Of a stretch of DNA of 60,475 nucleotides, positions 1-8,109 are shown piece after piece; the stretch's first letter is position 1, and each line of letters opens with the position of its first letter. The stretch is from Marinosulfonomonas sp. (GTDB lineage Bacteria > Pseudomonadota > Alphaproteobacteria > Rhodobacterales > Rhodobacteraceae). A model generated the notes under the pieces. That model searched no databases. It saw nothing but the letters and a program-made list of their open reading frames with translations, and was not told the origin of the DNA. The position numbers and the translations under genes were made by a program. The DNA is taken from NCBI GenBank assembly GCA_015488685.1, contig WFNH01000116.1, forward strand, positions 1-60,475, in the 5' to 3' direction.

Positions 1-84
1 CACTTCTTTTTCGCTTACCATAAGCGCCAAAGTCCGCAATCTTGTCTCGTCGCTCAGCAGGCGAAATGTTTCAACTTGTTCCAT
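1..84 (-). CDS. ArsR-family regulator, N-terminal fragment
   Basis: Only the first 28 codons lie in the window; the gene runs off the left edge. The peptide begins MEQVETFRLLSDETRLRTLA, the typical first helix of ArsR/SmtB winged-helix repressors (the LSDETRLRTL stretch). The start is the ATG at 84-82. The metal- or thiol-sensing residues lie outside the window, so the inducer cannot be told. The AT-rich dyads directly upstream (92-144) suit autoregulation. Confidence 0.75.
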   Translation of the reverse strand, partial: MEQVETFRLLSDETRLRTLALMVSEKEV

Positions 85-91
85 AGGTTTT

Positions 92-144
92 ATATATGGT
101 ATATCGAATATATTGTAAAGCGTATATGTGAATATCCGTATATA
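92..144. promoter_or_regulatory. AT-rich dyads upstream of the ArsR-type gene
   Basis: ATATAT (92-97) and ATATAT (108-113) flank a 10-base spacer, and further GTATAT/TATATA motifs follow to 144. The block sits 8 bases upstream of the ArsR start codon, where an autoregulatory operator and promoter would lie. That it is an operator is inferred from position and symmetry only. A smaller imperfect dyad (CCGGCTAA and TTAACCGG, 167-185) lies just beyond it. Confidence 0.4.
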
Positions 145-250
145 AGAGTGGTGCCAAACCTTTACACCGGCTAATTGTTAACCGGGGATAGTTATTGGGA
201 ATGCCGAGGTTTTACGCACCATGAGACAAGTGGGCGACGAATGTTTGATT

Positions 251-494
251 TCAGTCTTTAGGCACGTCAGGCATCCAGAAAAATGCCGACCCCAGCAACA
301 GGCCCCACAGGTTTCCCCAGAACTTGACCCTATCACCGATGTTGTAATAGCCAATCACGTCTTCTTCGCTGTGATAGCCTCTACCGACGACCGATAGCTT
401 TTCATGTCGAATCCAGCTTTACCCAGATCCTTGGTCGCCGGTTCGGGTTCCTGATGTGTTCGAAGATGCCTACTCAACTGTTCTTGTCTGTCAT
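251..494 (-). pseudogene. Decayed copy of the glycine-rich stress protein at 1338-1853
   Basis: Read on the minus strand from the ATG at 494, this begins MTDKNS and then hits TGA, whereas the intact gene downstream begins MKDKNS and continues. Further on, in shifted frames, it still encodes KAGFDMK, then IGYYNIGDRVKFWGNLWG and FFWMP, matching GYYDVGDRVMFWG, LWG and FFWIP of the intact gene. The GKQGAFWG segment is deleted and the C-terminal half is missing. The combined early stop, frameshifts and deletion mark it as dead. It is a paralogue remnant rather than a recent tandem copy, because the sequences have clearly diverged. Confidence 0.8.
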
Positions 495-530
495 GGTCTT
501 TCCTATCAGGTTGTAGTCAGGTTGTATTTC

Positions 531-1214
531 TCACGCCTTATCGCGCAGATGGTCCAATTTGGTCTTTAGGCTGCCCAGCCACTGCGAAAGCTTTTTCTCG
601 CTATGGTGCAGTAGATTTTTGCTGTGCTCTTTGGTCGCTTTTTCCAACGCGACAAGTGCTGCTTGGGTTTGATGCGCGGCGTCATGTAGGGCCTTGTGGC
701 TGGCCGCATCCAGATCATGCGCAGCAGATTTGGCGTAGGCGTTTATTCCTGTCGCCACGTCCTTTAGGTGCGCCTCGGCCTGATCGATTTTCTTGTGCAG
801 ATCGGCATAGGCAGACGTCATCGCGGCGCGGGCGTCTTCCTCGGCCTTGTTGACGCCTTCCTTGCTGTGCTCCAGCGCTTTCTTTGTCGCTGCGGCCAAG
901 GTGGATTTTGCGTCGTCAGCCGCCTTGCGGGCTGCAACAAGCGATGCTTCGGTCGCTTTGCGGGTATCATCGCTGATCGCCTGCGCGCACTTGCCAATAA
1001 GATGACCGGTTTCGTGGCCTGCCGATTTTAATCCGGCGGCAACACCCGCAAGGGTTTCTTCTGTCGCTTTTTCCAGCGAGGCGCCGCTCTTGTCACAGGC
1101 CTCGTGGGTTTGGTGAAAGCTTTTCTTAACGAAAGCGATCGTTTTGGCGTTAACATCCTTGCCGGATTCGGCAATTTTCTTGACTCCGGCACTTACAGTT
1201 TCTTTGATCGACAT
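531..1214 (-). CDS. Ala/Lys-rich helical protein (phasin- or LEA-like)
   Basis: A 227-residue protein made almost entirely of Ala, Lys, Glu, His and Asp with heptad-like spacing, so it should form long amphipathic helices or coiled coil. No signal peptide or membrane segment is seen. It resembles phasin, LEA-like or DUF6781-type proteins, but I cannot place it firmly. A good RBS (AGGAGAAA) precedes the ATG at 1214. Its neighbours are a stress-type membrane protein and its decayed copy, so a role in stress protection or in binding granules, DNA or membranes is plausible but inferred. Confidence 0.7.
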   Translation of the reverse strand: MSIKETVSAGVKKIAESGKDVNAKTIAFVKKSFHQTHEACDKSGASLEKATEETLAGVAAGLKSAGHETGHLIGKCAQAISDDTRKATEASLVAARKAADDAKSTLAAATKKALEHSKEGVNKAEEDARAAMTSAYADLHKKIDQAEAHLKDVATGINAYAKSAAHDLDAASHKALHDAAHQTQAALVALEKATKEHSKNLLHHSEKKLSQWLGSLKTKLDHLRDKA

Positions 1215-1255
1215 GGTTTTTCTCCTTTTGAGAATTTGGCAACACGAATGGTTTG

Positions 1256-1277
1256 GCCCGGAATTGCTCGGGCCATT
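1256..1277. other. Intergenic hairpin
   Basis: TGGCCCG and CGGGCCA form a 7-bp stem around an 8-base loop, between the helical-protein gene and the stress membrane protein gene (both minus strand). No T-tract follows on the minus strand, so it may be an mRNA-stabilising or weak termination structure rather than a standard terminator. Confidence 0.4.
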
Positions 1278-1337
1278 ATTTGGTCTGTTGATCGAATTTG
1301 GATGGCCTTTTTAGCTGGCCGTCTGGCTCATGATTTA

Positions 1338-1853
1338 TCAGGCAGCAAGATGCACGGTAACGTCGCTGCAACTGGTTTTCAGAATGTCGCGGGCGCGCTT
1401 AACTTCTTCCTGTGTGCCATGCACAATCAACAGGAATTGGTCGGCCTTTACAGCGGTTTCGTATTTGATCACGCTTTCACGCGGAATGCCGATGCTGTAG
1501 ATGGCGGCCCCTAATGCGGTCATGCCTCCGGTAATTGCAGCACCTTCCAACGCGCCAATGAAAGCAGAGGATATAGGACCGGCAATCACCAGTGGACCAA
1601 ATGCAGGGATCCAGAAGAAACCGGCCCCCATAAGCAAACCCCACAGGCCGCCCCAGAATGCGCCCTGTTTGCCCCAGAACATTACCCTGTCACCAACATC
1701 GTAATATCCAAGAGGCTCTTCTTCGGTGTGATACCCTTTGCCGACAATCGACAATTTCTTCATGTCAAAACCGGCTTTTTGCAAATCTTTGATGGCCTGT
1801 TCGGCTTCGTCATGCGTGTTGTAAATTGCAACGCAACTGTTCTTGTCTTTCAT
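1338..1853 (-). CDS. Glycine-rich membrane stress protein (general stress protein 17M / DUF1269-like)
   Basis: A 171-residue protein. The N-terminal ~65 residues form a small alpha/beta domain (CVAIYNTHDEAEQAIKDL, then FDMKKLSIVGKGYH) typical of the heat-induced stress protein YflT/17M domain. Residues ~70-120 form a Gly/Ala-rich membrane hairpin with FWGGLWGLLMGAGFF. The C-terminal domain returns to soluble alpha/beta sequence. The second of two consecutive ATGs is chosen: it has better spacing from GGAG and matches the start of the decayed copy at 251-494. Function is unknown beyond general stress association. Confidence 0.75.
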   Translation of the reverse strand: MKDKNSCVAIYNTHDEAEQAIKDLQKAGFDMKKLSIVGKGYHTEEEPLGYYDVGDRVMFWGKQGAFWGGLWGLLMGAGFFWIPAFGPLVIAGPISSAFIGALEGAAITGGMTALGAAIYSIGIPRESVIKYETAVKADQFLLIVHGTQEEVKRARDILKTSCSDVTVHLAA

Positions 1854-2106
1854 CATTCTTCTCCATATTTAGGGCGCTCGGATATCCCGGGCGTGATTGA
1901 GAAAGTGGGGCGTCTCCGCCTGATACGGGTGTTCGCCAGTCCGCATTTCCATCACCAAAATACGAATGCTTCATCACCGGTATTGGTTGGTTCTATGCTC
2001 AAGTTTCAAAGCTGGCTGTCACCCAAGTCACAGTTTTCTAGTTTTTCGCGAAATATATCACCCAAACCCCTGAATATTGCGGGCAGGAGCACGGGCGAAA
2101 TTGATC

Positions 2107-2134
2107 GTGTCAGGCCGCCAAGGCAACCTGACAC
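2107..2134. other. Strong hairpin downstream of the YfdX-family gene
   Basis: GTGTCAGG and CCTGACAC are perfect 8-bp arms, with an inner GCC/GGC pairing, 57 bases past the stop codon of the minus-strand YfdX-type gene. There is no T-run after it. It probably marks the 3' end of that mRNA or slows exonucleases. The rest of the 334-base gap 1854-2190 shows no convincing gene. Confidence 0.45.
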
Positions 2135-2190
2135 AACCAACGGCCCGCAAGTGGTATGGGGAACGGGCCTGGCAACATTTTCAGCCAAAG

Positions 2191-2853
2191 TTATTCTGGC
2201 TGGAAAATGTCGATCGTATCAACCACAAGGCGGTCAACTGCGGCCTTCAAAGCCAGGTTTGCCTCGTAGAATTGATCGTTATCCAATAGATTTTGTGCCG
2301 CTTTGACATCCTCGATTGTGGCGCTGACCGGCATCAAAACCCGCTGCATACTGACATCGATGTCCGCCAGTTTCAGCGTTTCGATCGCGGTTTTGCTATC
2401 GCCGGATTTCAGCTTTTCGTTGGCGTCTGCCAGTTTCTGCTCTTTTTCTGGTGTGGAAACAATTGCATCCGCCACAAACAAAGACCCGTCAATCGGGACC
2501 AGATCATTTGAGGTCGGGCCAGATTTGGCCAATCCTTCAGACACCATATATTTGGTATCATCCTTGGCAACGACATCCAGATACTCGGCAGCAGAATTAA
2601 CCAACTGTTTGGCAAGCTCGGGTTTGTCATTGAAAATAGCGATACGGGCACCTGTGATGGCCCGCATAGCCAGATATCCGGACTCGGACATTCTGGTTGC
2701 CAAGGCTTCGGATTCCGCGGTTTTCCCGGACGCGGCAATCACGGGATCGGTTGTTGTTTTTTGTTCAGCAATTGCGGGCGCCATTGTCGAGACAACAAAA
2801 CCGGTGGCGATGGCCAGGCCAAGGGTTGCGCGTTTTACATTGTTGATTTTCAT
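2191..2853 (-). CDS. YfdX-family secreted protein
   Basis: A 220-residue protein with a cleavable signal peptide (MKINNVKRATLGLAIATGFV, ending near APAIAEQ). The mature part has the YfdX pattern: an initial helix (EALATRMSESGYLAMRAI), then an Ala-rich helix GARIAIFNDKPELAKQLVNS and a C-terminal DVKAAQNLL...EANLALKAAVD helix pair. YfdX proteins are periplasmic or exported; E. coli yfdX is under EvgA control and linked to acid and drug resistance, but the molecular role is unsettled. It is divergent from the Crp/Fnr-type gene across a 270-base region, so shared control is possible. Confidence 0.85.
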   Translation of the reverse strand: MKINNVKRATLGLAIATGFVVSTMAPAIAEQKTTTDPVIAASGKTAESEALATRMSESGYLAMRAITGARIAIFNDKPELAKQLVNSAAEYLDVVAKDDTKYMVSEGLAKSGPTSNDLVPIDGSLFVADAIVSTPEKEQKLADANEKLKSGDSKTAIETLKLADIDVSMQRVLMPVSATIEDVKAAQNLLDNDQFYEANLALKAAVDRLVVDTIDIFQPE

Positions 2854-3123
2854 AGCAGTATCCTTTTCATAGTATGTTTTTCAGACAAGGCTTCCCTTCA
2901 CAAAACGACCGAAAGCGAAACCAGCGGGCGGGATCAGACTTACTGCGCTGGAAAACGGCAAACTGCGACCTGAGTCACACGTGAAAGATTTGTAATTCTG
3001 CGGAAAGGTTGGCTACATCTATCGCGCTTGTTTGACGCGGGGTGTTCAACTAGATTGGATGGATAATTTTACAGGGATGAAGGAAGTCTTGCACTTAAAG
3101 CGCACAACCTCAGAGAGAATAAA

Positions 3124-3837
3124 ATGGTATCAACAGAAACTAGCCCAGCTATTCTGAACTCGGTGTTTTTTGAACAACTGGATGATGTTGAACAACATGA
3201 AGTTCTTTCAGCCTGTTCCCGCGAAACCTGGCAGAAAGGGCGGAGTGTCCTTTCGCAAAATATTAACGACACAATATTTTTCATTGTGTCGGGACACGTC
3301 AAATCGGTGCGCATCAATGTCGAAACCGGCCGCGCAGTAACCCTGTTTCTGTTTGGCCCCGGTGACATGTTCGATGTTCTAAAGCTGTTGCACGAACCCT
3401 CGGATGAAACAGTGTTTGAAGCCTATAGCGACGTTTCTTTGTTGGCTGTGCCGCAATCCGAGGTCTGCAAATGGATTTCCCGATATCCAGAATTCAATCA
3501 CGCTATTCTTCCCTATCTGGGAAAGATGGTTGCACATCTGGAAGATTTGGCCACCAACTTGGCTCTTCATGATACGGAAACCAGATTAGCGCACTTGATT
3601 ATCCAGCATATTGAGGAAGGCGGGCATAATGGCATTCACCTGATAAACGACATGAGCCACGAAAACCTGGCCCAGATGATTGGAAGCGTGCGAACCGTCG
3701 TCAACCGCCAGCTTCAGCATTGGCGACAGGCCGGGATCATTGCTACGGATAATGGCAAGATAACGATCAAGAAGCTGGAAATGTTGCTCAAGAAAGTTGA
3801 AAACCACATGCCGTGGACAAACAAACGTAATCAATAA
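3124..3837 (+). CDS. Crp/Fnr-family transcriptional regulator
   Basis: A 237-residue protein with a cyclic-nucleotide-binding-like beta barrel (residues ~15-125, including FIVSGHVKSVRINVETGRAV and the FLFGPGDMFDV turn), a long dimer helix and a winged HTH near residues 175-215 (HENLAQMIGSVRTVVNRQLQ). The N-terminus has a single cysteine (in LSACSRE), so the four-cysteine [4Fe-4S] motif of true FNR is absent. It may sense haem/NO, redox or a nucleotide, but this cannot be told from sequence. It sits 37 bases upstream of the APC permease and about 2.6 kb upstream of the respiratory cluster. Confidence 0.88.
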   Translation: MVSTETSPAILNSVFFEQLDDVEQHEVLSACSRETWQKGRSVLSQNINDTIFFIVSGHVKSVRINVETGRAVTLFLFGPGDMFDVLKLLHEPSDETVFEAYSDVSLLAVPQSEVCKWISRYPEFNHAILPYLGKMVAHLEDLATNLALHDTETRLAHLIIQHIEEGGHNGIHLINDMSHENLAQMIGSVRTVVNRQLQHWRQAGIIATDNGKITIKKLEMLLKKVENHMPWTNKRNQ

Positions 3838-3873
3838 AATGGCGGTATAAATTGTCTCCAGAAGGAATATCAA

Positions 3874-5169
3874 ATGCATAAATCCGGTGAAACCGTTGGG
3901 TTTTGGTCGGCCGTGGCTATGGGGATCGGGGCTATGGTCGGGGCAGGGATATTCGCACTTCTTGGTCAGGCTGGTGCAATTTCCTCTTCTGCGGTTTGGC
4001 TATCCTTTGTCGCGGGTGGGTTGATTGCGCTGCTGAGTGGTTATTCGATGGGGCGGCTCGGCGCGCGCTATCCGTCCGCTGGCGGGCTGGTTGAATATCT
4101 TGTGCGTGGCTATGGCAAAGGTTTGTTTTCCGGCTCGATGAGCGTCATGATGTATCTTTCGTCTGTTATCTCGATTTCCCTGATTGCCAGAACCTTCGGC
4201 TCGTATGCCTATACTTTGTTACCTTCCGGATTACCGGGCATTCTGGTGGAAATATTTTCAGCAGCTATTGTGCTTGTTTTTATGTTGGTGAATCTAAACG
4301 GTGCCCGTTCTATGGCGCTGGCGGAAAATCTGGTTGTTGCGGTTAAGATGGGCGTGTTGGTGATCTTTGCCATTGCCGGCATCATCTATATGGATCCCGC
4401 CCGCCTGTCCCCGGCAGATTACCCCCCTGTCACAACAATTTTCTATAGCTTGGCGATTACATTTTTCGCCTATGAAGGCTTTCGCGTGATCACAAATGCC
4501 GCGGAAGATATGGAAGACCCGGCTCGCACCCTGCCGCGGGCAATTATGACGGCCATTAGTCTGGTAATGATCCTATATGTGACGGTGTCACTGGCCGTAT
4601 TTGGCAATCTTACCACTGATGAAGTCATCGCAGCGAAGGATTTTGCCCTGGCCGAAGCCGCAAAGCCCATCTTTGGCCAAACAGGCTTTGTTATCATTTC
4701 TCTAGCAGCCCTTTTGGCGACCACCAGCGCCATAAATGCCAGCCTTTACGCGGCTACCAACGTGACGTATCAACTGGCGAGATATGGCGACCTTCCTGCT
4801 CTTTTCGGCAAACCCGTTGCCCATAGCCGTGAGGGATTGGTCGTCAGTTCCGTGATCATCATCTTGCTGGCTGTATTTCTGGATCTGTCGCAGATTGCCG
4901 CCATCGGTGCCATTTCCACCTTGATTATCCATATGACGGTTCATATCGGACACTTAAGGCTTCTGCGCGAAACCGGCGCTGTTATGTGGCTTGTCTTACT
5001 TGCAGTGTTGGTCAATCTGTTCGCGATTATACTTTCGGGTATTTATCTGGGGCAAAAATCGCCAATGCTACTGGTATGGGTTGCCGGATTTTTCGCCCTG
5101 TCACTGATGATCGAAATTGGTTTGCACCTTATTACTGGCCGGACAATCCAAGTGCGCGCTCCGAAATAA
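3874..5169 (+). CDS. APC-superfamily amino-acid permease
   Basis: A 431-residue integral membrane protein with about 12 hydrophobic segments. TM1 contains the APC-type unwound motif GIGAMVGAGIFALLG, the substrate and Na+/H+ site in this fold. The cytoplasmic loop EGFRVITNAAEDMEDPARTLPRAI matches the conserved E-D-x-x-x-P-x-R-x-x-P signature between TM6 and TM7. Substrate is unknown. It follows the Crp/Fnr-type regulator closely with an RBS-like AGAAGGA, suggesting co-transcription, and converges with the next gene with only 4 bases between stops. Confidence 0.88.
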   Translation: MHKSGETVGFWSAVAMGIGAMVGAGIFALLGQAGAISSSAVWLSFVAGGLIALLSGYSMGRLGARYPSAGGLVEYLVRGYGKGLFSGSMSVMMYLSSVISISLIARTFGSYAYTLLPSGLPGILVEIFSAAIVLVFMLVNLNGARSMALAENLVVAVKMGVLVIFAIAGIIYMDPARLSPADYPPVTTIFYSLAITFFAYEGFRVITNAAEDMEDPARTLPRAIMTAISLVMILYVTVSLAVFGNLTTDEVIAAKDFALAEAAKPIFGQTGFVIISLAALLATTSAINASLYAATNVTYQLARYGDLPALFGKPVAHSREGLVVSSVIIILLAVFLDLSQIAAIGAISTLIIHMTVHIGHLRLLRETGAVMWLVLLAVLVNLFAIILSGIYLGQKSPMLLVWVAGFFALSLMIEIGLHLITGRTIQVRAPK

Positions 5170-5173
5170 GCCA

Positions 5174-5911
5174 TTATCCAGGAGTCAGAGATTCCTTTTT
5201 ACGGGCCTGCCTATGCCTGTGCCTCTCCCAGAAAATGGCGACGACCAACAGGATAAGCGCCAGTAGAATGACAGGCCAGATGAATTGCTCGACAAATGCT
5301 GCAAGGATGGCGGTGCCACCGACCAGTATCCCGATCAACGAAAACCGCCACGAGATGCGATAACCGTCAAGGAACGTCGACAATCCAATGATAAGCAGCA
5401 AAACCAGCCCGGTATTGTCATAATTAAGACGTCCGGCCTTCAGTAATAAAAAGACGCCAAGAACCGTAAGCAGCGTTGCGCCCCAATGTGTAAGTTGCGT
5501 AACGACCATATCGGCTCTTATGTCCTTCTTGTGTTCAACGAATTTCACCAGCCCAATGGTGATCGCCGCGACCGCCATGAACACCGTCATAGCCATCCAG
5601 AACCGAATGCTGTTTGTCGGTGAATAATTGGTTAGCCCAATTCCGATCAGGGACAACAGGAATGCGAGAACCAGAATGATTTCCTCGAAAAACCCCAAGC
5701 GGTGCGCGTGAGTGGCGTAAAATGCAGCGCCCCCCAAAGAGAGGACCATCGCCAGCCCGACCCAATACTGATAGCTGTTGACGGTATAGAAATAGGTCAG
5801 TGCCAATCCAATTACGGGCAGCACGATCGACAGGATTAAGATGCCGGTTTTGAACCCGTGCAGCTTTTCTACGGGATTGATGTTGTCCTCAACAGCTTTG
5901 TCTGTAGTCAT
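5174..5911 (-). CDS. Multi-pass membrane protein of unknown function
   Basis: A 245-residue protein with about seven or eight strongly hydrophobic helices, a soluble N-terminal tail of ~20 residues and a basic C-terminus (WERHRHRQARKKE). I do not recognise a family. ATG at 5911 is taken as the start; a GTG one codon earlier is also possible. It converges with the APC permease. A small open frame lies 9 bases upstream on the same strand (5921-6079). Confidence 0.65.
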   Translation of the reverse strand: MTTDKAVEDNINPVEKLHGFKTGILILSIVLPVIGLALTYFYTVNSYQYWVGLAMVLSLGGAAFYATHAHRLGFFEEIILVLAFLLSLIGIGLTNYSPTNSIRFWMAMTVFMAVAAITIGLVKFVEHKKDIRADMVVTQLTHWGATLLTVLGVFLLLKAGRLNYDNTGLVLLLIIGLSTFLDGYRISWRFSLIGILVGGTAILAAFVEQFIWPVILLALILLVVAIFWERHRHRQARKKESLTPG

Positions 5912-5920
5912 CACATTCCC

Positions 5921-6079
5921 TTATAAGCTTAAATGAAGCGCGACATTCGCATCGAATTTCAATATCCCGCTGGCCTGTTTCGACTCTGCCCCGGTGTCAT
6001 AGGCAATAAACAGGATATTTTCCGTATTTACATGGGCATCATAATTTACAATGCAACTGGGTGCGTTGTCAGAAGTCAT
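5921..6079 (-). CDS. Possible small protein, 52 residues
   Basis: An ATG-to-TAA frame with a protein-like composition (DNAPSCIVNYDAHV..., ending in ANVALHLSL), placed directly upstream of the membrane-protein gene on the same strand. No signal peptide, membrane segment or known motif is visible, and the RBS is poor. It could be a short translated leader gene, a remnant, or chance. Confidence 0.3.
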   Translation of the reverse strand: MTSDNAPSCIVNYDAHVNTENILFIAYDTGAESKQASGILKFDANVALHLSL

Positions 6080-6188
6080 CAATGCCCAAATTTGGTTAAA
6101 CTCAGGGGGCTATGAAGATGGCCTGTGAGCATCTTTGCCTCGCGCACAGGTGGTCGCGGGGCAGGGGGCTCTGGGCCTGCCGGCGTGG

Positions 6189-6294
6189 CGTGCCTCTGGG
6201 CTTTTCGCGGCCCGGCAAACCAACAGATAATATTTTCATCGAAGCCTTTAACAGCGGGTTCCGACAGGAATGGCTGAACGCTTACGGGTTTTGA
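6189..6294 (+). mobile_element. IS3-family transposase remnant
   Basis: The plus-strand translation FSRPGKPTDNIFIEAFNSGF followed by RQEWLNAYGF is the conserved segment around the last catalytic residue of IS3-type transposase OrfB. Only about 35 codons are left; what follows is out of frame and no inverted repeats or OrfA are visible. This is a dead fragment. It sits in the 498-base gap between the membrane-protein gene and the sulfide dehydrogenase operon, so an insertion once landed here. Confidence 0.8.
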
Positions 6295-6378
6295 AACCTT
6301 GCAGAGTCACTCTCGTGATACGAATGAATCTATTTGCTATTGCCTCGAATCAATTACCAGTGGCATGATGGTTCGATC

Positions 6379-6394
6379 AACTATTAAGATAGTT
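6379..6394. promoter_or_regulatory. Palindrome in front of the sulfide dehydrogenase operon
   Basis: AACTAT-TAAG-ATAGTT is a perfect dyad of 6-base arms ending 6 bases before the GGAGGGG ribosome site of the cytochrome gene. Its position suits an operator controlling the whole fcc-oxidase cluster. The binding protein is unknown; it does not match the FNR consensus TTGAT-N4-ATCAA. Confidence 0.4.
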
Positions 6395-6409
6395 TGGTCT
6401 GGAGGGGAC

Positions 6410-6727
6410 ATGCGATTAAGTTTTTTGGGAGTCCCAATGCTCGCATACGTCGTATTCCCATCGATTGCTTTATCGCAAGATTTTGATGGTGCGGTGCTTG
6501 CGAACACCTGTGCCGGTTGCCACGGGACACAAGGGGCATCGGTGGATACCAAAATTCCACCACTTGCAGGCCAAAATGCAGACGAGTTTGTTAAGACAAT
6601 GCTTGCGTATCGGGATGGCAGCCGCAAAGGCACTATCATGAACCGGGTGGCCAAGGGGTATAGTGAAGACGAAATACGGGCGATCGCCGAATATTTTGCA
6701 AGCTTCCCCAAAGAGAACAGCGAATAG
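6410..6727 (+). CDS. fccA: Monohaem cytochrome c, flavocytochrome c sulfide dehydrogenase subunit
   Basis: A 105-residue precursor with a signal peptide (MRLSFLGVPMLAYVVFPSIA, cleaved near ALSQ) and one haem site, CAGCHG, close to the mature N-terminus. The likely axial Met is in the GTIMNRVAKGY segment, followed by the usual C-terminal helix DEIRAIAEYFASF. ATG 6410 is chosen over upstream in-frame starts because it has GGAGGGG in front and leaves a clean signal peptide. It lies 9 bases before the flavoprotein gene, so it should be the electron-accepting subunit of that enzyme. Alternative name: soxE-like. Confidence 0.85.
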   Translation: MRLSFLGVPMLAYVVFPSIALSQDFDGAVLANTCAGCHGTQGASVDTKIPPLAGQNADEFVKTMLAYRDGSRKGTIMNRVAKGYSEDEIRAIAEYFASFPKENSE

Positions 6728-6736
6728 GACCAGCAC

Positions 6737-8092
6737 ATGACCAAACCCAACCGACGTTCATTCCTTAAATTTCTGGCGGTTGGTAGTGCTATTTCTTCGG
6801 CAGGTCTGTCACCGGCAAAAGGCTTCGCGCAAAGCAGTGCCCATGTGGTGATTATCGGCGGCGGCACAGGCGGAGCCACCGCTGCCAAATATCTGAAGAT
6901 CGGGGATGAAACCCTTCGCGTCACGGTTATCGAAGCCAACCCGCAATACCGGCGGTGCTATGGCTCTAGCGAAGTTCTGACAGGGGCTGCCAGTTATGAC
7001 GACATCACGATCACCTATGATAGTTTGAAAGCTAACTACGGGGTCGAGTTTTTGATTGATACCGTGGTTGCTGTTGATCCCCAAACACAGATGATCAATC
7101 TGAAATCCGGTGAAACCGTTTCTTATGATCGTCTGATTGTTTCACCCGGTCTGGATTTTATCTGGGATGGCACAGAAGGCTATAGCGAAGCTGTGGCACA
7201 GGGGCCGATGCCACATGCCTGGAAAGCAGGCGAACAAACATTGCTGTTGAAGCGCCAGATTGATGCGATGCCGGAAGACGGCACAATGATCATCGTGCCA
7301 CCGCCCGACCCCTATCGCTGCCCGCCCGGACCGTACGAGCGGGCCTCCCTTCTGGCCGAGATGTTCCAAACCCAAAAACCGCGCGCCAAGATCCTGATCT
7401 TTGATCTGAAGGACGGGTTTGCCATGGATCAGGCCTTTATGCTGGGGTGGAACCGTTTATATGGCTACCAGATACCCGAGGAAAAGATGACCGGCATGCC
7501 GGATGACATCAACACCCCCGCCGAACAAGGCATGATAGATTGGGTGTCTGGCTCAAACGGCGGGAAAATTGTTCAGGTGAACCCGTCGGACATGACCGTA
7601 ACAACCCAGCTTGGCGATACGGTTCATGGCGATGTGATCAATTTCATTCCCCCGCAAAAAGCCGCAAAGCTTGCCTTTGATATGGACTTGACCGAAGGCA
7701 ACTGGTGCCCGGTTAACCGGGTGACCATGGAATCCAGCCGACACAAAAACATCTATGTGATTGGCGACAGTTGTATTGCCGATGCGATGCCGAAATCCGG
7801 CTTTTCCGCCAATTCTCAGGCCAAACTTGCGGCGGTGCAGATTATTCGCAATTTGCGCGGGCAAGATCCGGTTGAACCGGCTTGGTCGAATGTCTGTTTC
7901 TCTCGGGTAAACGATGAATATGGCGTGTCGATTGCGGATATATTCGAACTGGATCGTGCAACAAACAAGATCATCCTGACGCCAAATGCGGGGGGCGTTT
8001 CCCCGCTGAATGCGTCGCATCAATTCAACCGCATGGAAGCCCTCTATCAAGAGGCATGGCTGGAAAACTTTGTAGCAGACAGTTTTGGCTAA
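6737..8092 (+). CDS. fccB: Sulfide dehydrogenase flavoprotein subunit (FccB/SoxF)
   Basis: A 451-residue protein that oxidises sulfide in the periplasm and passes electrons to the cytochrome subunit. A Tat signal (NRRSFLKF, residues 5-12) is followed by the FAD-binding VVIIGGGTGGATAAKYL. Cys74 in RRCYGSSEVLTG corresponds to the cysteine that binds FAD covalently in Allochromatium FccB. The redox-active cysteine pair is present, in RCPPGPYERAS and in NWCPVNRV. The C-terminal region carries the FAD-contacting IGDSCIADAMPKSGFSANSQ. Length and motifs are complete. It is the second gene of the predicted fcc-cba operon. Confidence 0.93.
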   Translation: MTKPNRRSFLKFLAVGSAISSAGLSPAKGFAQSSAHVVIIGGGTGGATAAKYLKIGDETLRVTVIEANPQYRRCYGSSEVLTGAASYDDITITYDSLKANYGVEFLIDTVVAVDPQTQMINLKSGETVSYDRLIVSPGLDFIWDGTEGYSEAVAQGPMPHAWKAGEQTLLLKRQIDAMPEDGTMIIVPPPDPYRCPPGPYERASLLAEMFQTQKPRAKILIFDLKDGFAMDQAFMLGWNRLYGYQIPEEKMTGMPDDINTPAEQGMIDWVSGSNGGKIVQVNPSDMTVTTQLGDTVHGDVINFIPPQKAAKLAFDMDLTEGNWCPVNRVTMESSRHKNIYVIGDSCIADAMPKSGFSANSQAKLAAVQIIRNLRGQDPVEPAWSNVCFSRVNDEYGVSIADIFELDRATNKIILTPNAGGVSPLNASHQFNRMEALYQEAWLENFVADSFG

Positions 8093-8109
8093 ACCGAAAG
8101 GACGAAATA

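Noticed and set aside
3031-3050. FNR box in front of the Crp/Fnr-type gene
   Set aside because: TTGACGCGGGGTGTTCAA has half-sites too far apart for TTGAT-N4-ATCAA.
6189-6294. An intact insertion sequence
   Set aside because: Only a short transposase piece is left; no terminal inverted repeats or target duplication could be found.
6299-6409. N-terminal extension of the cytochrome gene
   Set aside because: The added 37 residues precede the signal peptide, have no RBS and overlap the IS remnant side.
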